A stretch of 64,000 nt of DNA from Dacryopinax spathularia (taxonomy: Eukaryota; Basidiomycota; Dacrymycetes; Dacrymycetales; Dacrymycetaceae): positions 2,046,001 through 2,110,000 of the forward strand of contig JBBPFI010000005.1 in the NCBI GenBank assembly GCA_037974965.1, read 5' to 3'. A program made the translations under genes and the position numbers. Below the pieces are notes generated by a model, which was not told the origin of the DNA, made no database searches, and worked only from the letters and a program-made list of their open reading frames with translations. Shown piece after piece: positions 1-11,434 of the stretch (positions are counted from its first letter, which is position 1; every line of letters starts with the position of its first letter).

Positions 1-907
1 AAACTCGATCGGTTTCAGGGGACCAAATAGCCCTCTCCTACCAAGCTGTTGGGCTCTACTTCCCCTGCAAGGCGCCCTAAGGAAAATGGGATTTACGACC
101 TTCTGTTGGCTTCCTCTTCTGTATCATAGAAGAAAATGCAGTTCCTTGATGTCGGCGAGATCGAGACCATGGTTTCATGTTCGTCTTCTTTGATCCACTC
201 GGCTAGGTTGGGCGGCGTCGTGATGCATCTCCAGCCGTCGCCCGCGACCGTCGTTGGATGGATCCATTCAGCCTATGCACTCAACTTCCATGCTTCGGCT
301 ATACCTGGCGCAGTCTTGCGGACCGTTGCCTGGAGCGCAAATGGGGTGCGAAGTCCATCCTCGGATATCTTCTCCAATGTATCGCAAGCTGTGCGGTGAG
401 CTCTCATCTGTCGGCCGGCGATGCTGAAAGGCCCACTTCCTTCATGCTTCTATTTCCTGTGCACACTAAACGAGGCCGGCATAGGAAGACAAGAAGCAAA
501 TGCCCCCCATACCCCATCGGGCACTGGGTAACTCTAGCATACGATGTCGCCGCCATCGTGTGGGCGTCTCCGACTGATGCCCGTACGGCTTGGAACCGAT
601 GCGATGGTTCTGCCCTCGTATTGTTCAGCGGGATTATGGGGACCATTCATGGCTTGCTCAAAGGCTCGCCGAGTTGATTCATCGACATTGAGTAGGTCCA
701 ACTTGTATCACGCTCTTACCAGTCGATACTCGTTGATCTTCGGTCAACGGCCGGGCAGCCATCGCAGCCTTGGTCAATGGTACAGCTTGCCAGGCAGTCG
801 CAAAAGGTATAAAGCCAGGCTCCAAGACCGTCCAAACTCTTCAGCGAGCTCAGTCCTAACAGCAAGCATCCACAGCCGTCTTCCAGCCCTCGATCCTCTC
901 TGACAAG
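1..907. other. Left-edge region without a recognised gene
   Basis: Short overlapping open frames occur on both strands, up to 179 codons on the minus strand, but none resembles a known family or shows a convincing exon chain. The last 100 bases are the promoter of the small secreted protein gene that starts at 908. A gene continuing from the left of the window cannot be excluded. Confidence 0.5.
808..814 (+). promoter_or_regulatory. TATA-box-like element of the secreted protein gene
   Basis: TATAAAG lies about 94-100 bases before the ATG at 908, in a region free of long open frames. The spacing is plausible for a fungal promoter of a strongly or conditionally expressed gene. The assignment rests on the motif and position only. 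Confidence 0.45.
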
Positions 908-1457
908 ATGATGTTCACCGCCGTCCTCGCTGCCTTCGCTGCTCTGCCATTCATGGTCCAGGGTGCTGCCCTCGAAAAGCGCTCCATCCTGGGTTTCGAC
1001 ACTTTCGGCGAGACCAGTAAGTCTTCCCCTGCAACGGTGACCTTTCCCATTTAACCTCTCTTCAGGCTGCAACGGCTTCGAAGAGTTCATCCATATCACG
1101 CAGCAGGGTGCCAACTCGAACACTTTCCCAGGCCCCAGGTGATTACCTTTTCGCACACAAAATATCGGGTTTAATGTATCTTCCGTAGGGCCTCTTTCAA
1201 GGTCATTGAGAGCGATGGGGACTGTAAGCAGGTGCTTATTTCGAATGGTGATCATACTAACTCCGCCTTAGGTGAGGCTATTCTCTGGACTGGAGACTTC
1301 ACTGGCACCAAGGTCACCCTCCCCAAAGAAGCCTTGACCGTCGGCACTTGCTTCGGTGGCGCTGGTGGCGAATCTTTCAACTCATTCGACATCCGTAAGC
1401 AAATCACTTCATCAGGGAGCTCACCTAGCTTACAAACTCCGGACAGACTGCTTCTGA
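908..1457 (+). CDS. Small secreted protein, four exons
   Basis: I read exons 908-1016, 1066-1138, 1189-1394 and 1429-1457, which join in frame to about 138 residues. The protein opens with a typical signal peptide (MMFTAVLAAFAALPFMVQG) followed at once by ALEKR, a dibasic Kex2-type processing site, so the mature protein probably starts near residue 26. The mature part has Cys residues near its start (SCNGFEEF), in the middle (DGDCKQ, GTCFGG) and at the extreme end (TDCF), which could form disulfides. No enzyme motif is visible. The size, signal peptide and even Cys spacing fit the broad class of fungal small secreted proteins, whose functions are mostly unknown. The last exon of 29 bases depends on a 34-base intron, the least certain border. 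A TATA-like box lies upstream. Confidence 0.7.
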
Positions 1458-2040
1458 GAGATGTGATTCACTACACTGCCGTCTGGCGACGCGAGATGAA
1501 GTCGTCATGGCAAGCCTGTCATGTGTAGCATCGATGCTGTTGTACTGGCATGTCTTGTTGTGTTGAAATGAATGTGGTGTTACGCGATTGCTACGATGGT
1601 ATAAGAGCGGCTGCACATCGTCCGAAATCCTGCGCGTTTCAGTGCCATGGTGCCCGCCAAAAGTCCAGCCCGCCACTAGTATCCCATACCCAGCTTATAC
1701 CGGTCCGATGGCGGAGTTAGGGGAGAGCACGCAGCATCTTGTTGGTCGACTGCAGCCGTCGCCGCCGAATGCATGAACAGGGAGGTTCATCTAAAACCAC
1801 GAGGTTATCAATAGAATGATAAGGGTTTGGACCGGAAGCACTGCAACTGACCCCGTCTCTTATTAGTCCAAAATTCATTATCGCGTGGCACCTAGACTCG
1901 GACTTTCACGGCACTCTGCTCAGCGACCGGCTTATCATGACCCGTGAACTGTGCGCCTACGCGATGTGGGTCAGTCCAGCGTATCAGGCTAGGAGCACGT
2001 CTCTCTCTACTACCATCGTCCTGCTTGTGTGCGCCAAACA
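1458..2040. other. Intergenic, 3' of secreted protein and 5' of hydrolase
   Basis: About 580 bases hold no frame that I can support as a gene. The stretch should contain the 3' untranslated region of the secreted protein gene and the promoter of the hydrolase gene. I see no repeat or structural RNA. Confidence 0.5.
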
Positions 2041-3122
2041 ATGACGACAACACAAGGGGCCAAACCAATACCATTCGTGGAGAAGCCGACTACCTTTGGT
2101 CCAGACGATACAAACGCACAGTGGCACGAGTATCCTAGTGGGCTGGTTGACCTTTCGCGACCTGTCGAGGGGTTGGCGGCTTTGAACGAGGGACCTGAGC
2201 TTGGGCCAGGAGCGTTTGAGGTAGATTGCGATGGCGGTAGAAGAATCAGGATCGCTGGCAAGAAAGCTGCACTGGTGGTGATAGACATGCAGAAGTACGC
2301 TTGGACCGTCTAACAGGCGTACCCTTCGACTAACCAAACCCGCCAGCTTCTTTTTGTCCCCGAAACTAAGGGATCATCCACTCGGTCTCAAGGCTGTTGA
2401 TCCATTACTTGCTATCGTGCCAAAGCTTCGCGAGCTAGGAGTTACTATTCTGTGGGTGTAAGTGGCCGTGCTTCCACCAGCACGCTTCGCCCTGACTTTC
2501 ATGCAGGAACTGGGGCTTGACGACAGAGACAGTACCGACGTTGCCGGCAGCCGTCCAGAGGACGTTCGCACGCACCAAAGCAGTACCCGGTGCTGACGGC
2601 CCGGAGGCTGGATTCGGTGCCTATTTGGGGCCTGAACATGGCAGACTCCTCTTCCGCGGTGAGCCGAACTCGGATCTCTATGGACCTTTGCAAGTGGAGT
2701 ACGAAAAGGGCAAGGCGGCTGGTACCGATGTGTGGATCCACAAAGACAGGTGTGTCCTGATCCAAGCCGGATACCATGAGTTTCATGCTAATGTGTTGTA
2801 GAATGAGTGGCATATGGGGCAAAGGAACGCCGCTAGAGGAGTATCTGGTGGAACACGATATCAAAACGTTGTTCTGGAGCGGCGTGAATGCGGATCAGTG
2901 TGTCCTGGGCAGCGTCGTCGACGCGTACTCTTTAGGCTACGATATCGTAGCCGTCGAGGACACCATCGCCACTTCCTCACCTGTCGGAGCTAAGGAGAAC
3001 CTTATATACAATAGCATGCGTGTAAGTCGTTCGACCAGCCTTTAGGAGCCGGCTGACGCGATCCTCAGAGCTACGGTTTTGTTACAGATTCACAAAGAAT
3101 CCTTCAGGCAGTCTCTGGCTAA
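2041..3122 (+). CDS. Isochorismatase-family cysteine hydrolase
   Basis: Exons 2041-2294, 2347-2457, 2507-2749, 2802-3021 and 3069-3122 join in frame to about 293 residues. The family signature is clear: the core strand ALVVIDMQNFF carries the catalytic Asp, split by intron 1. A Lys-containing strand follows around IWGKGTPLEEYL, and the nucleophile Cys sits in SGVNADQCVLG, followed by DAYSLGYDIVAVEDTIAT. These match the cysteine hydrolases that cut amide or vinyl-ether bonds (isochorismatase, nicotinamidase, N-carbamoyl hydrolases). The roughly 80-residue N-terminal extension before the core strand is common in fungal paralogues of unknown substrate. The ATG at 2041 was chosen because the preceding in-frame codon at 2029 is GTG. 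There is no signal peptide, so a cytosolic enzyme is likely. The substrate cannot be told from the sequence. Confidence 0.85.
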
Positions 3123-3387
3123 CACCATTCCACCTTACTTCGACTAATCCGCCTCAAGCGGATGTCCCAGCCCGGACGTCTTTATGTAATAACTGCAATA
3201 GAGGCATTATCATATGAAACGGAAACCTGTCCCAATTCTCGCATGAAGCCGGAGCTCTGCTCGCGTATGATCACGTGATTAATTTTGGCGCGTTACATTT
3301 CTCCTTGACCGTCGTCGCCTTCGCTCCTTCTGTTTCGGCTTCTCACACAGCGCTGGTTCAAAACTTCTCGTCCTTCGCAACTCAAAA

Positions 3388-6300
3388 ATGTCTTACGCAT
3401 ACGAAACTGATGAGTTGTACTACGGAGAACATGGGCCTGGGTCTGGTTCTGACGATCTCATCAACGAGATTAACTACCTTCAATCCTCGGACGAGCAGCA
3501 GGGTAAGTATATGCGCTCCAACTTGCCATGAATGCGCAATTTACGTGTTTTCAGGTCAATCGTCTCCCTCGCCTTCATTCGGTAGTTTTCAGCCTGCATA
3601 CTCTGCTCCTCAGCAATACGCCTACTACCAAGGCCAGGCCCAGCAAGGGTATTATCCTGCGTCAAATCTTCCAGCTGCCTTCCACGGCCCGCCTTCCAGC
3701 TCGTCCTCTGACAGCGGATATGACCAAACGGGTCTAGCTCCAGTCTCGTACCATGCGTCAGAGGCTCATTTTGGGCCGATTCCAAACGATTCAGGCGCAT
3801 ATATGCGCCAACAGGGCATCTCAGCACCGGTCACAGCAACGCGTCAGCCAGAAGCTATGCATGTCGCAACCCAACGTCCGCGCAATCAACACGGCATTAC
3901 TCTCCGGCCTGTATCTGCACTTCGTACGTACTACCAATCGCGATGAGGACGCTCCCATTCATGTTTGGGCAGCGGATATTTACCGGGGCTTGTTCAAGTT
4001 TGGTGTTTTCAATGCGATGCAGTCTCAGTGCTTCGAGACAGTACGTGTCATTCAATTTTGCGTTTAACGAGGTATCTGAGGGTATTTCAGGCGTTCAATC
4101 AAGATGACAACATGGTCGGTACTGGTAACCCCCCAAATCCGTGATACTTACCTGCTGCGATACCCCAGGTGATATCAGGTAGGACACTCATTTCGGCCTG
4201 TTTTCCGCTCCTGATGCTCTTGCAGCACCCACTGGTAGTGGAAAGACTGTCATCTTTGAACTCGCCATCATACGCCTCCTCATGGAGGGCGATTCCGCCG
4301 CAAAATGCGTATACATGGCGCCAACTAAGGTGCGTCTTACCGCTGCTGCTCCGAAGCATGCTTAACAGTCCTTATCAGGCTCTTTGTTCTGAACGGTTCC
4401 AGGATTGGACGAATAAGTTCCAAGGGCTCGGCATAAGCTGTATGAACCAGGCTGAATGGGACTTCACGTTTGCTGATCTTCTCGCAGGCTGCGAACTCAC
4501 CGGCGACACCATGGAGACAGGCAGAAACGCGTGGGGACGAGCCAAAAATAGTACCATCATGTAGGGCTTGGCCAGCTTCCGCATCGTGGATGAGGTTGAC
4601 GCTTTCTTAGTATTACTACGCCGGAGAAATGGGACTCTCTCACTCGAAACTGGTACGCACAGCATCTGACAAGAGCCAATGTGTCAACTCATAGCGTCCA
4701 GGTCCGATAATAGTACCATCCTTGCCCAAATGAACCTCTTCCTGGTAGATGAGGTAAGTGACAACTCAGTCAATACGGGAGTGGCTCATGCGTGCGTCAG
4801 GTTCATATACTTAACGAGCTTCGCGGGAGTACTCTGGAGGTTTGTCTCGCCCGTATGCGCTCTAAAGGATCAAGCGTGCGCTTCATACTCGTGTCGGCCA
4901 CCGTGCCGAACGTCGACGATGTGGCTGCTTGGATTGGCGATGCCAGTGGCGGAGACGACGAGCAGCCAGCAAAGGTCATGAAGGTATGATGAACCAATAC
5001 CATGTTGCCGTGGCACTGACATCATAAAAGTTTGGCGAAGAGTTCCGGCCTTGCCCTATCAAACGATACGTTTACGGCTTTCAACGGAAAAGCGGGGCTA
5101 GTGACTACCAATTCAACGCCTCATTGGATTACAAGGTTTTCTCCCTTCTCCGTGATCATGTTCAACGGAAGCCGGCACTCGTATTCTGTGCCACCAGAAA
5201 AGGTCTTGTCACTCGCTTTACCTTCCCTATATGCACTGATGCGTTCAAGGCGTCTTGTCAACTGCGGAACAGATCGTGAAAGAATACAAGGTGCTGTTGG
5301 ATTCGAAAGAAGAATTGCCTTGGCCCGTTCCGCAGCGGTGGGTGGCCGGTTCTGCGAAGTTGATTGCGTTAAAGGGGAAGCAGTGTTGACCGCACGTTCC
5401 ATGACAAGACCCTCCACGGTAAGCTAGCTCAGCTCCGCAGGCACATATGTACTGATGCGCTTCAGAATTGGCATGCTACGGCGTCGGTGTTCATCACGCC
5501 GGTTGTAGCCTTCAGGATCGTAAGGCCATCGAACAGTTATTCACCCAGAAACAGCTATATGTGGTTGTCTGCACATCTGTAAGAACAATCCGAATAAGAC
5601 CCCTCAGAGCGCTGATTCTCGCTTCCAGACCCTGGCTGTTGGTGTAAACTTCCGTAAGAAGTTTGCGCTTCTATTACATGTCGTATGATTGATGTCAAAA
5701 CAGCTGCCCACACGGTCGTCATTAAAGGCACCAAGCAATGGACGGACAAGGGCTGGGTAGAATATTCCGACCTCGACATTATGCAGATGGTTGGCAGGGC
5801 TGTAAGTATCCCTACTCCCACGACGTGTACCACGCATAATCCTGACCACGGTCAACAGGGTCGCCCTCAATTCGATAATGAAGGGGTCGCCGTCATTATA
5901 ACGGAAAGCTCACAAGAGGCGCGATACAATGCGCTTACGTCGGGAAGGACGTTCCTCGAGAGCTCTCTCCACCTCGCTCTGACTGAGCACATCAACTCAG
6001 AGATCAAGCTCGGCACAATTTCCAGCACCGCAACCGCTCGAAGATGGATCAGGAGCTCATTCTTATTCCAGCGAATTCAGAAGAACCCAAGACACTACTG
6101 CGTCGGAAAAGATGAGACGCAAAGCTGGGAAGCGCGCTTAGAGGAGCTAGTTGACGAGTCGTTAAAGAAACTCGAAGCAGCCGAGCTCATCTTTGTCGAC
6201 AATGATGGACAGGACATATCGACGACGGAGTACGGTAACGTCATGTGTCGTTATTACATAAGATTCAACACGGTATGTCCAGCACGTTAGAGCCTTTTCT

Positions 6301-9300
6301 GTCTCTAAACAACATGTCAGATGTGTCTTATCCTTCAGCTGCCGGAAAAGATAGGCCTACGTGAAATGGTGAGCGGAGAATCGTCAGCAATCATCCCTTC
6401 GACTGACACTTCTTCCAGCTAGAAACGATCTCAAACGCCGCAGAGTACGCATGCCGCGTATGAATCCGACCTGGGTCTAATCTCTCAAACTAGGTTTCAG
6501 GATGTGCGCCTGCGAAGCGGAGAAAAAACCGTCAGCTAGGTTTATTTTCACGTGAGCGAGACTGACCACCCGCACAGATGCTGGAGACTTTGAGTATGGA
6601 GAGCAGCATACGCTTCAAGCCTCAAAAGGTATTGCGATTGTGATGATCTCACGTATAGAAATATGACTTCTGGCCAGATCCTCAAACCTGCCGATAAAGT
6701 CTTCTTGCTTATCCAAGCCGTCTTGGGAGGAGTCAGTCTTAACAGTCCCGAGTGGAAGACGCAAGACTCGCAGGCACCTCACCTGGAAGCTCTTGCGATC
6801 TTCAAGCATGCACCTAAACTGGCAAGAGGTACACGGAACTCCCTCTCTCGGTCCAGTCCACTATTAATGAGGTATTTCAGCTATAGCCGACGTAGGTATC
6901 CTGAAGAGCAACGGCTATCACATCAAATATGGACTGGAACTGTGGGTCCTCAATCTATCACACCGTACACTCGGGTTTCAATACCCCACAGGATGAGAAG
7001 CTTGAATGCGCGAACGTGGGAAGATCGACCCGGCGTATTAAAACAGGTCGATCAGATAGGAGAGAAGTAGTAAGTAATGTATAACATGATCGCGTCCATC
7101 AAGTTGACAACGCCACCAGTCTTAATGTACGATCTTCGCGCTTGGGATTCGGTCGATTAACGTCCTGGTGCAGACCCTGTACCTCGGCGACATTAAAGAC
7201 ATCGCATCATTGCGTCGTACGCCGGCGCAGAGGATTGAATCGGTAAGCGATGCTTGAACTCATGCGCTGTCCTTGGCTCACCGGCAGACAGTTGTTGAAC
7301 CGTAATCCGCCATTCGGGCGAAACGTCCTGAACGCGGTCAAAGCAATTCCAGAGTATACCCTGTCGGTAGAGGAAGTCTCTGTCAAGCCTTCATCGAACA
7401 ACCGGCCCGTCCGCGCCAAACTGCAGATCACGGTCTCCGCAGTATGCGAAACAGGAAAACAGAAAAAGGGCAAGAGTGCCATCGCAGGGATGACCTCCAT
7501 ATTGGCGCTAACGTCCGACATGGAGGTTATCGACTATCGTCGAATACCGTACCGCCCGTCTCCGCTCCCATTACATCGAGAGAGACTCACATTCGCTGTA
7601 GGACTAAGGCCCTCTTGGAAGAAGACCGCTCTTACGAGATTGACGCCTTCTTAGCTAAACCGAGTCAAGTTGTGACGGTCTCGATAAGCTCGGTGCGTGG
7701 CATATACCAACCTGGTACCTGTCTCTTAATCTGAAGCAGGAAAACTTCGCCGGTCTTACTGTAGTCTCTGAATACAAGCCCGGGCTGTTGCCTTCCCAGT
7801 ATCCCACCATGGACACACGGCCAGGTAGGGGCGATAACGGCACCATACAAGATCAACCCCCCGAAGGAGAAGCTGTTGATGATGCAGACTATCTGGACCT
7901 GACGATCGACGATGACGATCTCTCTCGTATGAGCTCTGTTCGGGGGCGGCGTATGTCATTAACTAATGTCCTGCTAGACCTCGATAGCGGAACGGCGAAG
8001 GCTAGCAATCGCAGCCTCCCTGCAAAAAATAAAAGGCCTTCTTCGGTTGCGGGGAAGGGCCGAGGACGCCTCCAATCGGAACCGTACGTCTTCACGTTGC
8101 TTGGGGGGCATGCCGAAATGAATACCTAACGTGTAACAGCTCCACCAACAGAAAACCTCCGACGATTGGCAAGACTCGACGAGTAACCGGACGAGCCGGT
8201 CGAGCACCCCCTTCTTCTGGTCCGGAAACAGGTCTCCGTGGAGGCAACCGCCCCGTAGCGAGTCTACCCTTGAAGGCAGAAGGTACCGAGTCGGACTCCG
8301 CCTTCGTTCAGCCGCCTCACACTGCGTCCAAGCGAGGGCGAGCGCCTACCACGAAAGCGGTTCCCTTAGCTACGAAAGGTGTGGCTCGGTTTGATCCGAT
8401 TTCTGGGAAGTCTGCATTCAGGAACAAAAGGCCATCCTCTGACGACGAGGATGAGCTGCCTGATGTCGACTCTGCGATTCGAGATGCTATGGCTTCACGC
8501 GAACCTAATGACTCAACGGATGATGGCTCGCAGGAGGCGCTTCCTCAAACTACGAAAGTGGAAGCTCTCTCCCCATCCGCTGTCCTCCAAACACCTCCGC
8601 AAAGGGGCACTCGTAAGCTCAATAAGACTGATGAAGGCTCACATAAGCGATCCCCAGATTCTTGGACTTGGAGCCCCTCTCCACCGTCGAAGCGGCAACG
8701 AGTGGATGGGCCGAAGCCCACAGCAGCAGATCCCCCTCCGCTGGTCTCCGAGCCGGGTAGTGCTAGGTCGGGTAAACTAGCTGCTTTCAGAAATCCTCTT
8801 GTCCGTCCGTCAGCCTTCCAAGAGTTCTCTGCCACTAGGGATTTATCGTCGAAGACCGAGCAACTTTCTCCTAAGAGAGACTCGCCGCGAGAGACCGTCA
8901 CACCTCTGTTCCTGCCAGATTCTGACGAGGCGACGATGTGCTTTCAGCCTGTCAAGGAATACACCAGCTCAGATCCTAATCTGCCTTTCGATACCGGCTC
9001 GGACCTTATTTTGCCTACGTCCACTGACAACAAGTGCGAAATACTGCCTCTCGAAGGAGTCGATGAGACCTTTTCCGACTCGGGAGCGTTCGATGATGTG
9101 ATGAACGAGGACATCCTGGATGAGACACACATCGACGAAGACATCTCTGCTGTGCCTGATGTTCTTGACGATGGCGTAGGTGAATCTATACCCGAGGCAG
9201 ACTTTAACTCTACTGCTGGGACCAACTGGAAAGGGTCAAGCGACTCATATACCGAAGAGACTAGACTTGTCGCCCATCCTGCTGAACTGGATACAACAGA

Positions 9301-9505
9301 CGCTGCGACGAACGATCTGATGGAGCCCGTCAACTTCGGCAGCGGCTCAACCAGCAGCAGACTCCCTTCCTCGAATCCCGAGGTCGGCAAGACTCAGACT
9401 CGGGAAGATGAGTTCATGTTCGACGACGAGACCACCGAGATAGACGACGCTGCCTTTGCCGAGTTTGACGAATGGCTGACGGATGGGCACAACCTCCCAA
9501 ACTAA
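3388..9505 (+). CDS. HFM1: Meiotic ATP-dependent DNA helicase Mer3/HFM1
   Basis: This is an SF2 Ski2-like helicase of the Mer3/HFM1 family, which promotes meiotic crossover formation by unwinding and extending recombination intermediates. The start ATG at 3388 begins MSYAYETDELYY. After a low-complexity N-terminus come RGLFKFGVFNAMQSQCF, the Walker A motif SAPTGSGKT (around 4225-4250), APTKALCSERF, ELTGDT, TTPEKWDSLTR, the DEVH box (split by an intron between DE and VH near 4754/4800), LVSATVPN, and later CATRKG, GVGVHHAG, STLAVGVNFPAH and QMVGRAGRPQF. A winged-helix part and a Sec63-like domain follow (about 6660-7730). A long acidic, Ser-rich tail of some 570 residues runs to the stop at 9503-9505. 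I see about 25 short introns and a protein of roughly 1,500-1,600 residues. Exons are unusually small near the ATP-binding motif. No break was found. Imp4 lies convergent downstream. Confidence 0.9.
4169..4178 (+). other. HFM1: 10-base microexon inside the Mer3 Walker A region
   Basis: A ten-base exon (GTGATATCAG) is needed to join ...NQDDNM in the 24-base exon 4091-4114 to the P-loop exon. It restores NMVISAPTGSGKT, the conserved sequence ahead of motif I. The flanking introns are about 54 and 45 bases with GT and AG ends. The upstream donor GTCGGT is weak. Confidence 0.7.
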
Positions 9506-9823
9506 GCATAGCTAGAGTATTCCGTTCCGAGCCACGTATTGCTCGCTTTATATGCCTTTTCTTGTTCCCGCTATGCCCGCTGTTTGTACGATAGATCGAT
9601 GCACAAGTAATGCACACGTACAGACGTAAGCCTGCCCTGAATGTCCTGGTCGCGGCAAGCTCTTCTCCCGCAGACAGAGCAACCAAACCCAGGCAAGCCC
9701 GAAACTGAGAAGAGGCATAAAAGTACACATTACTGCGAAAATGTGATACTATACAATGCATACCGTACTGAACCACAATCTAACAAACGCCACCAAGACC
9801 GGCTGAGAAAGAGAGAATGCAAC
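9506..9823. other. Convergent 3' spacer between Mer3 and Imp4
   Basis: This spacer of about 320 bases separates two stop codons on opposite strands, so it holds both 3' ends. Nothing else was recognised. Confidence 0.6.
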
Positions 9824-10959
9824 TCAGAGCTGCCTCCGCTTCTTCGCCGTCCTCGTATAATTCGTCAACACCCACTCCTTCTCTGCTTCGTTCTGCTCAA
9901 TAGTGCCCAGGCGGATCTCGTACGCTACACAAGCATGAGATTAGATCTGTATAGCTCCATATAGTGAGAACACGCACGTTTCATCTCGAATCTTGGGCCG
10001 ACTTCGGCGAGTTCTACGGTTTTGTGCGATGTGCGGACGAAGACGTGGTGCCTTATCCACTTGTCAGCCTTGTCGCTCACGGAAAAGAGGGGAGAGAATG
10101 GAGAGCGGATGAGTGGACGGACAGACTCACCGGAACGAGATAAAATCGCTCTCATTAACAAAGCTCATCACCCGCCTACTATCCTCCTTCGGCACGGGGA
10201 ACAGATACCTAAGCGCATCCGCCACCCTCTTCCCCAGCTTGCTCGAGAAACCCTCAAAGACCAAATGCGGATACTGCTCGCTTACCGTGCTCTCCGAGTA
10301 AGCGGCAATATCGTGTCGCAGCGCCACGTTGTGCAGCGTAAAGTAGAGAGTGGGGCCGTGTGGGAAGTGGGAGAGGATGAGCGCGTCGGGCGTGCCGCGG
10401 TGCTCGTGGATGATGAGGAGGTCGGTTATGTCGTTGGACCGGCAGGCGGCGGCGAGCTCGGAGACGACGTAGTTGCCTCGGTTGATGCGGTGCGAGTTGG
10501 GGAAGACGAGTCGCATTTCCTGGCAGTTGGGTCAGTACTGGTGGTTCGAGAGCGGGGGAGGAAGGACGGACCTTGGCGAATTGTTGTAGGCGAGAGCTCG
10601 GATCGCGCGAGGTGGTGATGACGATCTTGGGATCCTGGATCCCAGCCCTCGAATACTCGCTGTCCACATGCGTCTCCGGTTCTACCCAAACAAACAAACC
10701 ATCAGCCATTTCTCCCCTCACCGGGCCCGACACGGCCAGTGCGGTAGGGCAAACACGCACCAGTCTGCGCCTGATCGAATATCAAATCCCTCCCCAGCCG
10801 CTCCGCCTCCTTCCTCATCTCCCCCGGTACGACCTTGCCCGCAGCGAGCGCATCCTTCAGTTTTTGCTTGCGCTCGAAGGTCTGGCGTTCTTGTGATTCT
10901 TGGGCTTTGCGGTACAGGTATTCGCGGCGTTCGCGCACTTGGCGTCGGATCTGGAACAT
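9824..10959 (-). CDS. IMP4: U3 snoRNP protein Imp4 (Brix domain)
   Basis: Imp4 is part of the small-subunit processome and helps U3 snoRNA pair with the pre-rRNA in the nucleolus. The protein starts MFQIRRQVRERREYLYRKAQ, close to the family N-terminus. It continues with the DPKIVITTSRDPSSRL strand, LVFPNSHRINRGNY, LLIIHEHRGTPDALILSHFP, GPTLYFTLHNVALRHDI, GFSSKLGKRVADALRYLFP, HHVFVRTSHKTVELAEVGPRFE and a basic end (TRTAKKRRQL) with the stop at 9824-9826. This matches the full Brix domain from start to finish. Four or five introns of 50-80 bases interrupt it. The ATG at 10957-10959 was chosen for family agreement. An upstream ATG near 11017 followed by a splice donor could instead add a non-coding or tiny first exon. 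The length is about 300 residues, as expected. Confidence 0.93.
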
Positions 10960-11434
10960 TGCTAAGTACAGTCAGTTTGATGGGAAGTGAATTGGTGGAC
11001 TGACCATGATGATGGTATTTTTGAAGTGTGACAATGACTTGCAAATTCCTCCCTTGCAGCGACCAAAAGTTGTCAGGGTCCAACGGAAGCGCGGAGTACG
11101 GGAATACTAGTGACCGGGGAATAGCGGGAGCAATGCCTCTTCTTCCCAACCAAGGTGCCATATGACGTCGGGTCACAACGGACTGAGAGAGGCTGAGAGA
11201 GAGGGAAGGCTGCCCATCCAAACGCGGGATCAGACGACCGAATGAGGCAGGTGAACCGCCCACTTCCGTTGTCCGTCCCACACCCTCCCTTCCCCTCCTC
11301 CTCCTCCTCCTCTTGACCTTACTAGAGAGCTCATCATCATCTCATCTGGTTCATCTTGCTTTCCTTAGTATACCTCGCTCGTTTGTTGCTGACTCGTACT
11401 TTCATAGCCAGCGACGGCTTTCGACTAGCCCAAC
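10960..11434. other. Divergent promoter region between Imp4 and DUF3429 gene
   Basis: This spacer of about 470 bases lies between two genes read outward, so it should hold both promoters. It includes a CT-rich run near 11280-11315 just before the plus-strand gene, a common feature of fungal core promoters. No other element was recognised. Confidence 0.55.

Noticed and set aside
4560-4570. Stop codon in the Mer3 frame just after KNSTIM, suggesting a broken gene
   Set aside because: A donor (ATgtaggg) and an acceptor at about 4609 remove the stop and restore IITTPEKWDSLTR, the conserved motif, so it is an intron.
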